A stretch of DNA of 9,151 bases from Planctomycetota bacterium (GCA_022561415.1 JADFRH010000075.1:1-9151); one strand, 5' to 3'; shown: positions 1-6,192, counted from the stretch's first letter. Numbers and translations are program-made. Notes: a model not told the origin generated them from the sequence alone.

Positions 1-1
1 C

Positions 2-91
2 GGTATTCCCACCAAAACCGGCCGCTCCCACCGATGGCAACACCGGACAATCTCCCGGATCCTCGCAGGTCCCGAGCACGCGCCCCGTTGA
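2..91 (+). CDS. C-terminal end of a probable serine site-specific recombinase (partial, runs in from the left)
   Basis: Frame 2 is open from the window edge to a TGA at 89-91 and encodes 29 residues containing GIPTKTGR, then RWQHRTISRIL. This matches the tail of the helix-turn-helix region of serine recombinases/resolvases, whose family pattern is GIPT-(K/R)-x-G...W-x-x-x-T-(V/I)-x-x-IL. In that family this segment binds DNA just after the resolvase-type catalytic domain. The catalytic serine domain, if present, lies outside the window. Only six residues follow the HTH-like segment (GPEHAPR overlaps its end), so this would be a short resolvase/invertase-type protein or a truncated large recombinase. 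The tRNA-Leu fragment 330 bp downstream fits a role as the integrase of an element. The call rests on about 25 residues. The neighbouring frame 1, also open to 123, shows no recognisable motif. Confidence 0.5.
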   Translation, partial: GIPTKTGRSHRWQHRTISRILAGPEHAPR

Positions 92-288
92 GCGCACGCG
101 CTTTTCCAAACGACGCAAAATAAGGTCCGCTGTTGCGTATTGCCTGTGTTCCGGCACCATCGGTCTCGACAAGCCCGCAGAACGCAACAGCGGTCATCTG
201 TGCGTCGTTCGCAAAGCGTTAGGGGGCCGCTGCCGGAGCGCGGCACCGTGCTTGCGTATGAGAGGCTGTCTGTGATTTCTTCGCGGCT

Positions 289-309
289 TTGTCGCAGGAT
301 TGTCGCAGG
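289..309. repeat. Tandem 10-bp direct repeat with 11-bp period
   Basis: TTGTCGCAGG occurs at 289-298 and again at 300-309, one base apart, which gives an 11-bp period of about one helical turn. A weaker third unit (277-287, TTCTTCGCGGC, about 7 of 11 positions) may precede it. Repeats in helical phase suit binding of a protein to one face of the DNA. Lying between the recombinase end and the tRNA fragment, they could be recombinase or accessory-factor sites, but a repeat this short can arise by chance. Confidence 0.4.
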
Positions 310-365
310 CGCCACTCCAAACGAGTACAAACCACGCGCGGGTCAATACAAACGAAAGCGGTCTA

Positions 366-398
366 ACGGGGTTGTAGGCGTCGATGACAACGCCCCGT
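366..398 (+). other. Strong hairpin (10 bp, 2-nt bulge, 11-nt loop)
   Basis: ACGGG (366-370) pairs with CCCGT (394-398), and GTTGT (371-375) pairs with ACAAC (387-391). G392-C393 are bulged and the loop is 376-386. No T-run follows, so it is not a standard intrinsic terminator. It lies 26 bp before the tRNA-Leu fragment and could be a recombination-site structure or a structured RNA. Its function is unknown. Confidence 0.4.
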
Positions 399-423
399 CA
401 CCCCGTAAAGGCCGCCTTCTTGA

Positions 424-478
424 GGATTCAAAATCCCGTCTGGGCAACCAGGTGAGGGTTCAAGTCCCTCCTCCGGCA
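424..478 (+). other. 3' fragment of tRNA-Leu(CAA), probable integration-site footprint
   Basis: The sequence gives a class II tRNA from the anticodon loop to the discriminator. The anticodon loop is TTCAAAA (427-433, anticodon CAA at 429-431). The 3' anticodon strand is TCCCG (434-438), and the long variable arm is CTGG-GCAA-CCAG (440-451). The T stem/loop is GAGGG-TTCAAGT-CCCTC (454-470), followed by the acceptor strand CTCCGGC (471-477) and discriminator A478. CCA is not encoded. The 5' anticodon strand should read CGGGA at 422-426 but reads GAGGA, so homology begins at about 424, and no D arm lies upstream. A fragment from the anticodon loop to the 3' end is what integration into a tRNA gene leaves at one junction. 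An intron-split tRNA is the main alternative: a GCCGGAG matching the acceptor lies at 232-238, but no D arm follows it. Confidence 0.6.
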
Positions 479-589
479 GTTGACGCACGTCGCGACCTCT
501 ATCAACCGCCGAACCAAGTCGCGTTGCATGGCGCGCTCCGCACAGCGCCGGCGTTGCGACTCAGCGAGGCCTGAGCCGGGGACGGAAGT

Positions 590-617
590 TTGATTCGCGT
601 CGCCGCGTGCGTATCAT
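590..617 (+). promoter_or_regulatory. Sigma70-like promoter for mreC
   Basis: TTGATT (590-595), a 16-bp spacer and TATCAT (612-617) form a promoter with 4/6 and 5/6 matches to the sigma70 consensus. Transcription would begin at about 623-625, only 3-5 nt before the ATG at 628. This predicts a leaderless or nearly leaderless mreC mRNA and argues against the in-frame GTG at 607, which lies upstream of the -10. Confidence 0.45.
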
Positions 618-627
618 TCGTGGACCG

Positions 628-1593
628 ATGCGCCGTCACCGCCGAATCAGTTCGTATCGCAAGCTCTATTTGACCGTACTACTTCTCTCGCTGGGGGCTT
701 TCCTCTTGCCGGGGCGGTTTACCGGGCGGCTGATCAGTCTGGTTCAGGTGCTCGTTCCGTTTCAACATGCCGTGACTTCGGTGGTCGGTCTTGGCGGCGA
801 AGTGAACGCCGACCGGCAAGCCGGCTACGCAGATCCGGACTCGCTGCCGCCTGTGTCGGGCGCGGAACACGCCGCGCTTCAGCGTGAGCGCGACGCGCTT
901 GAGCATCAGATCGCGGCCATTGCCTCGCGCGTTCGGCAACTCGAGAGTGAGGTTGAAATTCTCACGGCCACCCGCCTGTGGGACGTCGGCGGTCGGGGGA
1001 TCGGTCCGGTCGGCAAGCTGATCCCCGCGCAGGTCGTGACGAAGGACTTACTGGCGTGGCGCGAGTCGCGCCTGGTCACCGTCGGCTCGTTGCAGGGTAT
1101 CAAGCCGGGTGCGCCGGTCGTTTCAAATCATTTCTCGATCGATCACGGCCGGGACGGCGGCGTTCGACAGGGCATGGCGATTCTGCTGAAAGAGACGCTG
1201 ATCGGAGTGGCCGAGAAGGTCGGAACGCACACGACGCGCGTAAAGCTCCTCAGCGACCTGAGCGTGCAGATGAAAGTACGGATCGGGCGGTTCGAGAAGG
1301 AAGAGTTCGTCCTGCTCGATCCCTACTACTGGCTGACCGGTCGCGGCAAGGGCATTATGCGGATCGGCGACGTCAATCTTCGCGACGTCGAGGACGGGAA
1401 GATCCGCGTGGGCGATATGATCTTTTCCGATCCGATGAGCGACACGCTGCCGGCCGCTCTGACGATCGGGCGGATCACGCGGATCGACCACGACGTCGAG
1501 AGCCCGCTTCTCTCCACGCTCACGGTCGAGAGCCCGATCAACTTCTCGCAGCTGCGCCGCGTGTACGTCTTCGACCCGGACAAGGGTTCGTAG
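628..1593 (+). CDS. mreC: Rod shape-determining protein MreC
   Basis: A protein of 321 aa. MreC is an inner-membrane scaffold that links MreB, RodA and PBP2 in lateral-wall synthesis, with its bulk in the periplasm. The N-terminus is basic and is followed by one membrane segment (about residues 13-30, LTVLLLSLGAFLLPG). A coiled coil spans about residues 78-112 (LQRERDALEHQIAAIASR onward). The beta-rich MreC domain contains the hallmarks VTVGSLQGIKPGAPVVS, a GM-x-x-LL-x-x-TLIG segment, and KLLSDLSVQMKVRIGR. The length is normal for the family. An in-frame GTG at 607 would add seven residues, but ATG 628 fits the promoter at 590-617. There is no Shine-Dalgarno sequence. mreD, which usually follows mreC, is absent: the next gene is an exported protein with its own promoter. 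mreB, if linked, would have to lie outside the window. Confidence 0.85.
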   Translation: MRRHRRISSYRKLYLTVLLLSLGAFLLPGRFTGRLISLVQVLVPFQHAVTSVVGLGGEVNADRQAGYADPDSLPPVSGAEHAALQRERDALEHQIAAIASRVRQLESEVEILTATRLWDVGGRGIGPVGKLIPAQVVTKDLLAWRESRLVTVGSLQGIKPGAPVVSNHFSIDHGRDGGVRQGMAILLKETLIGVAEKVGTHTTRVKLLSDLSVQMKVRIGRFEKEEFVLLDPYYWLTGRGKGIMRIGDVNLRDVEDGKIRVGDMIFSDPMSDTLPAALTIGRITRIDHDVESPLLSTLTVESPINFSQLRRVYVFDPDKGS

Positions 1594-1658
1594 AACAGGT
1601 CTCAACACGGTGGAACGGGCAATTAGGCGCGATTCACGGCGGCAGAGGTCGATTGTGC

Positions 1659-1687
1659 TTGCGTCGAGCGGGCCATCTGCGTACAAT
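1659..1687 (+). promoter_or_regulatory. Sigma70-like promoter for the exported IPTL-type protein
   Basis: TTGCGT (1659-1664), 17 bp, then TACAAT (1682-1687). The -10 matches 5/6 and the -35 only 3/6. The predicted start is at about 1694, which leaves a leader of about 14 nt before ATG 1708 with no Shine-Dalgarno sequence. The rest of the 1594-1707 gap shows no terminator. Confidence 0.4.
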
Positions 1688-1707
1688 GGCGGCTTGAGCA
1701 TCGATTC

Positions 1708-3726
1708 ATGGGAAATGTCGGTCATCTAGAGCGGCGCGGCCTCACGCGCCCAAGAGCGTTTGGGATACGCGTTGCTGCCACGTCCATTCCGCAGTTGGCC
1801 TTTCTGTGTATCGCCGTTCCTGTCGCGGCGGACGTGCTGCCCAACTACGTCATTACGGAAGTCCCGGACTTCGACCAGAAGCGCGATCAGCTCGCCGAGC
1901 CGTTCCGCAAGGGCCTGCCGCCCAACAATCCGAACCAATGCACGGGCGATCCTACCATCGACTGCAAGGATGATGGCGATTGCGGCTTCGACGAACCCTG
2001 CTTCGGCACGGGGGGTGCCATGTACTGCTTCCCGACGTCGGCCATTAGCTGGATGGCCTACCTCGCGAATCACGGCTATCCGCAAGTGGACCCCGGTCCG
2101 GCGTCCGACTGGGAGAGCATGGACGTCTACAATCTCGTCGGCGACGCGATCGAGCAGATGGGCGTGCTCATGGAAACCACCGGCAACGGGGGCACGAAAG
2201 GCGAAGAGGGTCGCTTAGGGCTAAGAGATTGGCTTGCCCCGCAGTTTCCGCTTTTCTCTGTAGTTCGACATGCCAAACAAGAGACGTACTGTCCGCGTTT
2301 AGAGCACCTCGCCAAGGCGGGCCTCAGCGGACAACTCGTCATCGCCGGCATCGGATACTACTATTTGTCCATCGCCCGAGAGACGGGCGGCGATTTCTGG
2401 ACGCGTAACGGCGGACACCTGATGCCGTTCAGAAGGGCCGTGTTCGAGGGGAATCCACTGGTCCGCAGGCTGGGCTACGTAAATCCGTTTTCCAGCGACT
2501 CCACGTATGAGCAATCGCCGTTCAGCGACAGGATTACGACACTCGAGGGCGTCACTTCGATGTTCCGGGCCGGCGAGGGGGATCCCTTCTACGATCGGAC
2601 CCAGGATAGGTTGACCGGTTGGACCGGGCGGCCGACGTTCCTTGATTCTTATACAGCCATCGTGCCGATGTCGCTGATCACCGCGGTTCCTTTCGGTCCC
2701 GACGCACCCGGGCTCAAGCGGATCAATCCGGTTCCGGTTCCGCCGACCAACATTCCGCTCGATCAGACCATCCCGAGTCCCACGGGTACGAAGGTGATCG
2801 ACGGAGCTTTTCTGCCGAGCTTCACGGACGCGCTTTTGATTACGGAGGGGGACGAGGTAACGCCCGACCGATTGTGGGAAGTCGATCTTGTCACCCGGGA
2901 CACAGTGGAGATTGTACTACCCGATGAGCCCGGGCTGATTGTCACTCAGCGATTCCCCTTGCGGGCCAACGCCGTTAACAAGGCCCGGTCCCGCATGTAT
3001 TACATTGTGGATCGATCGGTGCTGGTGGATATCCCATTACCTTCTGCTTCACTCGCCGATGCCATGACCTACGACGATGCAAACGACCAGGTTCTGGTCC
3101 TCTCGGCCTCGACCAGTGAACTGCTTGTATACCCTGCGGACCTATCGACCAGCCCAACGATTCTCTCGCTTCCCACCGTGATCGCTCCAACGGGCGGCGT
3201 CGATATCGACGTAACGCCCGACGGCCAGGAAGTCTGGATCGTCGACACTGCGGGCGGTGCGATCTACCGGCTCACCTACGCCGTCGTCGGCGGCGGGTTG
3301 GTGGTCACCGAGACCATCCCATGCTGCGACTTCGCGCCCCCCTCAGGCACTGCCAGTCGTCCGGACGAGCAGCCGGAAAAGCTCATCATCGGTGGGAGCG
3401 GCTATGCGGTGATCCTTCTCAATACCGGTTCGGTGCTTGAGTTGGAGGAGAGCCGCACCGGGGGATGGCTGCCGACGACCAACCCGCTGCTTACCGGTCA
3501 TGCGGCAAGCGGGTTCATCGACATCGTTCGCTCGCGCACCAACTTCGATCCGGCTACCATGACCGGGCCGGCTTGGCGCCACGTGCTTCCCATTGACGAG
3601 TTCGGCGAAGAAGAGGCTCTGATTCCCACCCTGTCCGTGTGGGGTCTGGGAGCGTTGACACTGGCGCTGCTGTCTGCCGCCACGGTGATCGTCGCTCGTC
3701 GACAGCGCAACTACCAAACGACATAG
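1708..3726 (+). CDS. Exported C39-like/beta-propeller protein with IPTL-type C-terminal sorting signal
   Basis: A protein of 672 aa, not recognised as a named gene. Residues 28-41 (PQLAFLCIAVPVAA) form a signal-peptide core after a long basic n-region. A cysteine cluster follows (C78, C86, C92, C98, in CKDDGDCGFDEPC). Next comes MYCFPTSAISWMAYLANHGYP-like sequence (only its first part, MYCFPTSAISWMAYL, is diagnostic) with C107, and GGH with H237; these fall where C39/papain-fold proteins have their Cys and His. Whether it is an active protease is unproven. From about 365 to 600 there are repeated strand-rich units (LWEVDL, VLVLSASTSELLVY, VDIDVTPDGQEVWIVD) typical of beta-propellers. The C-terminus has IPTLSVWG (639-646), a hydrophobic segment and RRQR, matching IPTLxxWG-CTERM signals processed by exosortase-type enzymes. 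It is likely attached to the outer surface or released. It has its own promoter, and no functional partner is visible nearby. Confidence 0.75.
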   Translation: MGNVGHLERRGLTRPRAFGIRVAATSIPQLAFLCIAVPVAADVLPNYVITEVPDFDQKRDQLAEPFRKGLPPNNPNQCTGDPTIDCKDDGDCGFDEPCFGTGGAMYCFPTSAISWMAYLANHGYPQVDPGPASDWESMDVYNLVGDAIEQMGVLMETTGNGGTKGEEGRLGLRDWLAPQFPLFSVVRHAKQETYCPRLEHLAKAGLSGQLVIAGIGYYYLSIARETGGDFWTRNGGHLMPFRRAVFEGNPLVRRLGYVNPFSSDSTYEQSPFSDRITTLEGVTSMFRAGEGDPFYDRTQDRLTGWTGRPTFLDSYTAIVPMSLITAVPFGPDAPGLKRINPVPVPPTNIPLDQTIPSPTGTKVIDGAFLPSFTDALLITEGDEVTPDRLWEVDLVTRDTVEIVLPDEPGLIVTQRFPLRANAVNKARSRMYYIVDRSVLVDIPLPSASLADAMTYDDANDQVLVLSASTSELLVYPADLSTSPTILSLPTVIAPTGGVDIDVTPDGQEVWIVDTAGGAIYRLTYAVVGGGLVVTETIPCCDFAPPSGTASRPDEQPEKLIIGGSGYAVILLNTGSVLELEESRTGGWLPTTNPLLTGHAASGFIDIVRSRTNFDPATMTGPAWRHVLPIDEFGEEEALIPTLSVWGLGALTLALLSAATVIVARRQRNYQTT

Positions 3727-3742
3727 CCGATCAAAGTGCCGC

Positions 3743-3764
3743 CGGCGCTGCGTGTGCGCCGTTT
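3743..3764 (+). terminator. Weak hairpin, possible terminator after the IPTL-type gene
   Basis: CGGCGC (3743-3748) pairs perfectly with GCGCCG (3756-3761) around a 7-nt loop and is followed by only three T residues. It starts 17 bp after the stop codon and ends before the hflX promoter, so its place is right, but the T tract is poor for an intrinsic terminator. Confidence 0.3.
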
Positions 3765-3770
3765 GCACGG

Positions 3771-3800
3771 TTGACGTTGGGGGCGTCTCGATGCTACGAT
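3771..3800 (+). promoter_or_regulatory. Sigma70-like promoter for hflX
   Basis: TTGACG (3771-3776, 5/6), an 18-bp spacer and TACGAT (3795-3800, 4/6). Transcription would start at about 3807, some 10 nt before ATG 3817. An upstream in-frame ATG at 3799 overlaps the -10 and so is unlikely to be used. No Shine-Dalgarno sequence is present. Confidence 0.5.
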
Positions 3801-3816
3801 GGTTGCCGCAAATACA

Positions 3817-5235
3817 ATGGTCCACTCGATACGCTCACACCCGTCAGACGAATACCGTTCCTCTTCGGGCGCCGTTCGTCCGCTTTCGCGAAGCGCTCAG
3901 GAAAAGCCGGACGCCGAACGCGAGCGCGTGGTGTTGGCCGGCGTGATCCTACCCAGCACGAAAGCCGATCTCAGTGATCCGCTGGGCGAGCTCACGGCAC
4001 TGGCCGAGTCGGCCGGGGTCGACGTGGTGGACGCGATGGTCCAGAAGCGCACGGCGTTACACAACGCGCACGCCCTGGGCAAGGGTCGCCTGGCGGAACT
4101 GGCCGAGCGCGTTGAGGCGAACCGTGCCGACACGGTCGTCTTCGACAACGATCTGAGCCCGCGCCAGATCCGAGCCATCGAAAAGGCCGTGCAACGCAAG
4201 ATCATCGATCGCAGCGAACTCATCCTCGATATTTTCGCCAGCCACGCCAAGACGCGCGAGTCTCAGATCCAGGTCGAGCTGGCCCAGCTTCAGTACACCG
4301 CGCCGCGCCTGCGCGGCATGTGGACGCACCTGGAGCGCATCGCCGGCGCGGGTGGTGGGACGGCCGTCGGCGCGGTCGGCGGCGTCGGCACGCGCGGACC
4401 GGGCGAGCGTCAGATCGAAATCGACCGTCGCATCGTGCGCGACCGGATCGCCTATCTCAAGAAGGAGATAGCCAAAATCGATCGGCGCAAGCTGCGGGAG
4501 GTGCGCTCGCGAAGTGACGAATTCACGGTGTCACTTGTGGGCTACACGAACGCCGGCAAGAGCACGCTCATGAATCATTTGACCGACGCCGGGCAGTGGG
4601 TCGCCGATCAGCTCTTTGCCACGCTCGATACGAAGACCGTTCGTTGGGATCTGGGGGGCGGTCACTCGGCGCTGCTCAGCGATACGGTGGGGTTCGTTCG
4701 CGACATCCCTCACCACCTGGTCGCGTCGTTTCGTGCGACGCTCGAGGAGGCGATTCACGCCAATCTGCTTCTGATTATCGTCGATGTGTCTTCGCCGACC
4801 GCGTGGCAGCAGTTCGAATCGGTCAATGAAGTGCTGTCCACGCTGGGCTGCGACGCGGTTCCGCGAATCCTGCTGCTCAACAAGATCGACGTCGCCAGCG
4901 ACGCGGGCATGGCCGAGATGCTCGCGTGCCACAGTCCGGGCTCGATACGAATCTCGGCGCTGAACGGTGAGGGCACCGACATCCTGGCCGATGAAATCAG
5001 GGTTCTCGCTCACGGCGAGAGCACGGAGGCAACCGTTGCCATTCCCCAAGCCGAAGGGAAGCTGCTGAGTGAAATCGAAAGAGTGGCCGACGTGCGCGGT
5101 CGACGTTACACGGCGGACATGGTCGAGCTGGATGTTTGCATGAACCGTTCGCGGCTCGAACAGCTCTGCGGTCGGTATCCCGCCATGAAGCTGATCTCCG
5201 TCGAGCGACCGGAAGACGCCAACCCACCCGAGTGA
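3817..5235 (+). CDS. hflX: GTPase HflX
   Basis: A protein of 472 aa from ATG 3817. HflX is a translational GTPase that binds the large ribosomal subunit and splits or rescues stalled ribosomes, mainly under stress. The N-terminal HflX domain (about residues 30-180) contains LGKGRLAEL and VVFDNDLSPRQ, followed by a helical linker. The glycine-rich signature GGVGTRGPGE starts at about residue 188 and leads into RQIEIDRR. The G domain has G1 GYTNAGKST (from residue 242), G3 DTVGF (from 289) and G4 NKID (from 355). The family usually reads GxGE-T-Q-x-E-x-D-R-R; here an arginine replaces the threonine, which looks tolerable. Length and domain order are normal. ATG 3799 would add six residues but overlaps the -10 hexamer. 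The hfq gene, its partner in proteobacteria, is absent. The region just downstream is transposon debris. Confidence 0.93.
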   Translation: MVHSIRSHPSDEYRSSSGAVRPLSRSAQEKPDAERERVVLAGVILPSTKADLSDPLGELTALAESAGVDVVDAMVQKRTALHNAHALGKGRLAELAERVEANRADTVVFDNDLSPRQIRAIEKAVQRKIIDRSELILDIFASHAKTRESQIQVELAQLQYTAPRLRGMWTHLERIAGAGGGTAVGAVGGVGTRGPGERQIEIDRRIVRDRIAYLKKEIAKIDRRKLREVRSRSDEFTVSLVGYTNAGKSTLMNHLTDAGQWVADQLFATLDTKTVRWDLGGGHSALLSDTVGFVRDIPHHLVASFRATLEEAIHANLLLIIVDVSSPTAWQQFESVNEVLSTLGCDAVPRILLLNKIDVASDAGMAEMLACHSPGSIRISALNGEGTDILADEIRVLAHGESTEATVAIPQAEGKLLSEIERVADVRGRRYTADMVELDVCMNRSRLEQLCGRYPAMKLISVERPEDANPPE

Positions 5236-5294
5236 TGCCGAAGCATGATGGTCGCCGTAGAGAGTATCAGTCTCATCCTCTGGATAGGCATGGC

Positions 5295-5477
5295 CTTGCC
5301 GGGCGCGCCGAGTTCTTCGCAGTAGCTATCGGCGAAGGCGACGTCGAAGCGAGGCCAGTCGATCCGGTCCGCAAGCTGCACGAGCGGGTGGTCGGGATTG
5401 AGGATCTGGTCGAAGTGGGCCTGGAACAACTCGAACGCGGTGGCGTCTTGGGTCTTGGGCTTCATGAATCCGTTCAC
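5295..5477 (-). pseudogene. Truncated IS5-like transposase, N-terminal fragment
   Basis: Minus-strand sequence starting at ATG 5477 (or ATG 5465, MKPKTQ) encodes about 60 residues. They include NPDHPLVQLADRIDWPRF, an AF-x-x-x-Y-C-x-E stretch and ELGAPGKA. This is the N-terminal pattern of IS5-type transposases (HPLVxLAxxIDWxxFxxAF...GxPGxxxRLMVGLxxLK). After GKA the family expects RLMVGLHYLK, but the sequence departs to MPIQRMRLILS and then runs into the antisense of the hflX 3' end. The DDE catalytic domain, some 300 residues or more, is missing. The break falls near 5290-5300, about 60 bp beyond the hflX stop. No terminal inverted repeats were recognised. Confidence 0.65.
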
Positions 5478-5512
5478 ATTTGCAAGGTTTTGACGAATCG
5501 TCCGTGATTACC

Positions 5513-5774
5513 ATGCTATTCTTCACCCACCCCAACCGCCCTTCAACCCAGGCCACAAAAGAACTTAACGAATTCGGCAGGGACGACTAGCGAGCCGCTG
5601 AATACCGACCACCTGCTGGAGGCCATACCCGAAGTCCGGCCGCTGTCAAAAACGGATCCCGAGGCCGTCAGCGACATGACCGCGTGGCTCGATGCCCACA
5701 CCAAACCGGCTGGCGATCGGCACAAGCCCGAGCCCGTGAACGGGCGTTCTCGCAAGCGGCGTGTGACCGTCTGA
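5513..5774 (+). pseudogene. Frame-broken coding remnant (unknown)
   Basis: ATG 5513 opens a 25-codon frame, MLFFTHPNRPSTQATKELN and a few more residues, that ends at TAG 5588-5590. A second frame is open from 5508 to TGA 5772-5774 and reads SEPLNTDHLLEAIPEVRPLS, later DMTAWLDAH, and ends with the basic tail NGRSRKRRVTV. It has no usable start codon until ATG 5678. The two frames together look like one or two small genes broken by mutation, or two overlapping genes whose second start was lost (ACG at 5583-5585 sits where an ATG would overlap the first stop). I do not recognise either part. A TTGACG at 5490-5495 could be a -35, but the -10 is poor. Confidence 0.25.
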
Positions 5775-5887
5775 TCATCGCCCACGCACCATACGCTCCA
5801 AGGCCTCCGGCGACCGCGGCAGGGACTCCGAACGATGAGTCCTGAGCGTTGCATAGCGTGCGGACCGGCGGACGCAAGTTACTCCGT

Positions 5888-6136
5888 TCAAATGTGCCGT
5901 CGGACCTCGGCCAACGCTACATCCAATTGCTGTTTGCTCTGGACCAGCAGGGCGACGCTCATGTCCAGGTATGGGTTGCGGCCTTTGGCGGCCCGTCCTC
6001 GACCACGCTTGGCCTTCGTCGGCGTGCGACCAGCGGCCTTGGCCCGGCGGTAGGCCGCCCACCGTATTTTCTGGGCGTCGCCAATCTTCTTGCGGGCGGC
6101 GTCCGACATGGTCGTCTTCTCGTTCTTATTTGGCAT
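5888..6136 (-). CDS. Small basic protein, possible DNA-binding (82 aa)
   Basis: Not a named family that I can identify with certainty. It starts at ATG 6136 (CAT at 6134-6136 on +), chosen because AAGGAG (minus strand, 6148-6143) lies 6 nt upstream; a further in-frame ATG at 6163 lacks this. The N-terminal half has MSDAARKKIGDAQKIRWAAY, resembling short SAAxRKKIxxAQKxRWA motifs in many small planctomycete and phage proteins. It is followed by a very basic linker, KAKRGRGRAAKGR, which includes an AT-hook-like RGRGR, and then an amphipathic C-terminal segment (LLVQSKQQLDVALAEVRRH). No membrane segment or enzyme motif is visible. It is divergent from the DUF3150-like gene across a 125-bp gap, and an inverted repeat overlaps its own -10. 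This would fit a local regulator or nucleoid-like protein, which is inference. Confidence 0.65.
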   Translation of the reverse strand: MPNKNEKTTMSDAARKKIGDAQKIRWAAYRRAKAAGRTPTKAKRGRGRAAKGRNPYLDMSVALLVQSKQQLDVALAEVRRHI

Positions 6137-6157
6137 GCTCGTCTCCTTCGGCGAATA

Positions 6158-6179
6158 GGCCATAGCCTAGTCCATGGCC
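6158..6179. promoter_or_regulatory. Inverted repeat GGCCAT-N10-ATGGCC, possible operator
   Basis: GGCCAT (6158-6163) and ATGGCC (6174-6179) form a perfect 6-bp dyad with a 10-bp spacer that covers the proposed -10 of the minus-strand gene. The centre-to-centre distance of 16 bp is usual for a homodimeric repressor. The call rests on symmetry and position only. Confidence 0.4.
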
Positions 6180-6192
6180 CGCCCGCTGTCAT
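6164..6192 (-). promoter_or_regulatory. Promoter of the small basic protein gene
   Basis: On the minus strand ATGACA (6192-6187, 5/6 to the -35 consensus), 17 bp, then TAGGCT (6169-6164, 3/6 to the -10). Transcription would begin at about 6157, which gives a leader of about 20 nt containing the AAGGAG site. The -10 lies inside the inverted repeat at 6158-6179, so a bound protein would block it. Confidence 0.35.

Larger units (their letters stand above)
92..423. other. Non-coding stretch between recombinase end and tRNA-Leu fragment
   Basis: I see no credible gene in these 330 bp. A + strand reading frame starting at 140 runs through the tRNA-like sequence and has no recognisable protein features, so it is probably chance. 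The stretch holds a tandem 10-bp direct repeat at 289-309 and a strong hairpin at 366-398, described separately. If the recombinase and tRNA-fragment calls are right, this is the recombinase-to-attachment-site segment of an integrated element, where accessory recombination sites are often found. Confidence 0.4.
5236..5887. other. Gene-poor debris region between hflX and the accessory genes
   Basis: These 650 bp hold no intact gene that I can defend. They contain a truncated IS5-like transposase on the minus strand (5295-5477), a frame-broken + strand coding remnant (5513-5774), and about 110 bp (5775-5887) with nothing clear. Broken insertion-sequence material directly after a housekeeping gene suggests the boundary of acquired DNA. 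Confidence 0.55.

Noticed and set aside
232..478. Intron-containing tRNA-Leu with 5' acceptor GCCGGAG at 232-238
   Set aside because: The acceptor complement is exact, but no tRNA D arm with the GG loop follows, the anticodon stem does not pair correctly on its 5' side, and no group I core or terminal G before the 3' exon is visible. A 7-base match can occur by chance in GC-rich DNA.
140..478. tmRNA ending at the T-arm-like sequence
   Set aside because: The 3' part has a long class II variable arm and a leucine anticodon loop, which tmRNA lacks. I found neither a tmRNA-type 5' end nor a tag frame with the usual small hydrophobic ending.
140..574. 144-aa + strand reading frame across the tRNA-like region
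   Set aside because: It overlaps the tRNA fragment and the hairpin, has an arginine-rich chance composition and no ribosome binding site or recognisable domain.
978..1725. Long alternative frames on both strands over mreC
   Set aside because: They are arginine-rich shadows of a GC-rich coding region. The mreC frame has clear family motifs throughout.
5775..5887. Possible C-terminal coding remnant on the minus strand ending SPEALERMVRGR
   Set aside because: The open frame continues upstream only as a shadow of the small basic protein gene, so there is too little independent sequence to support a gene.
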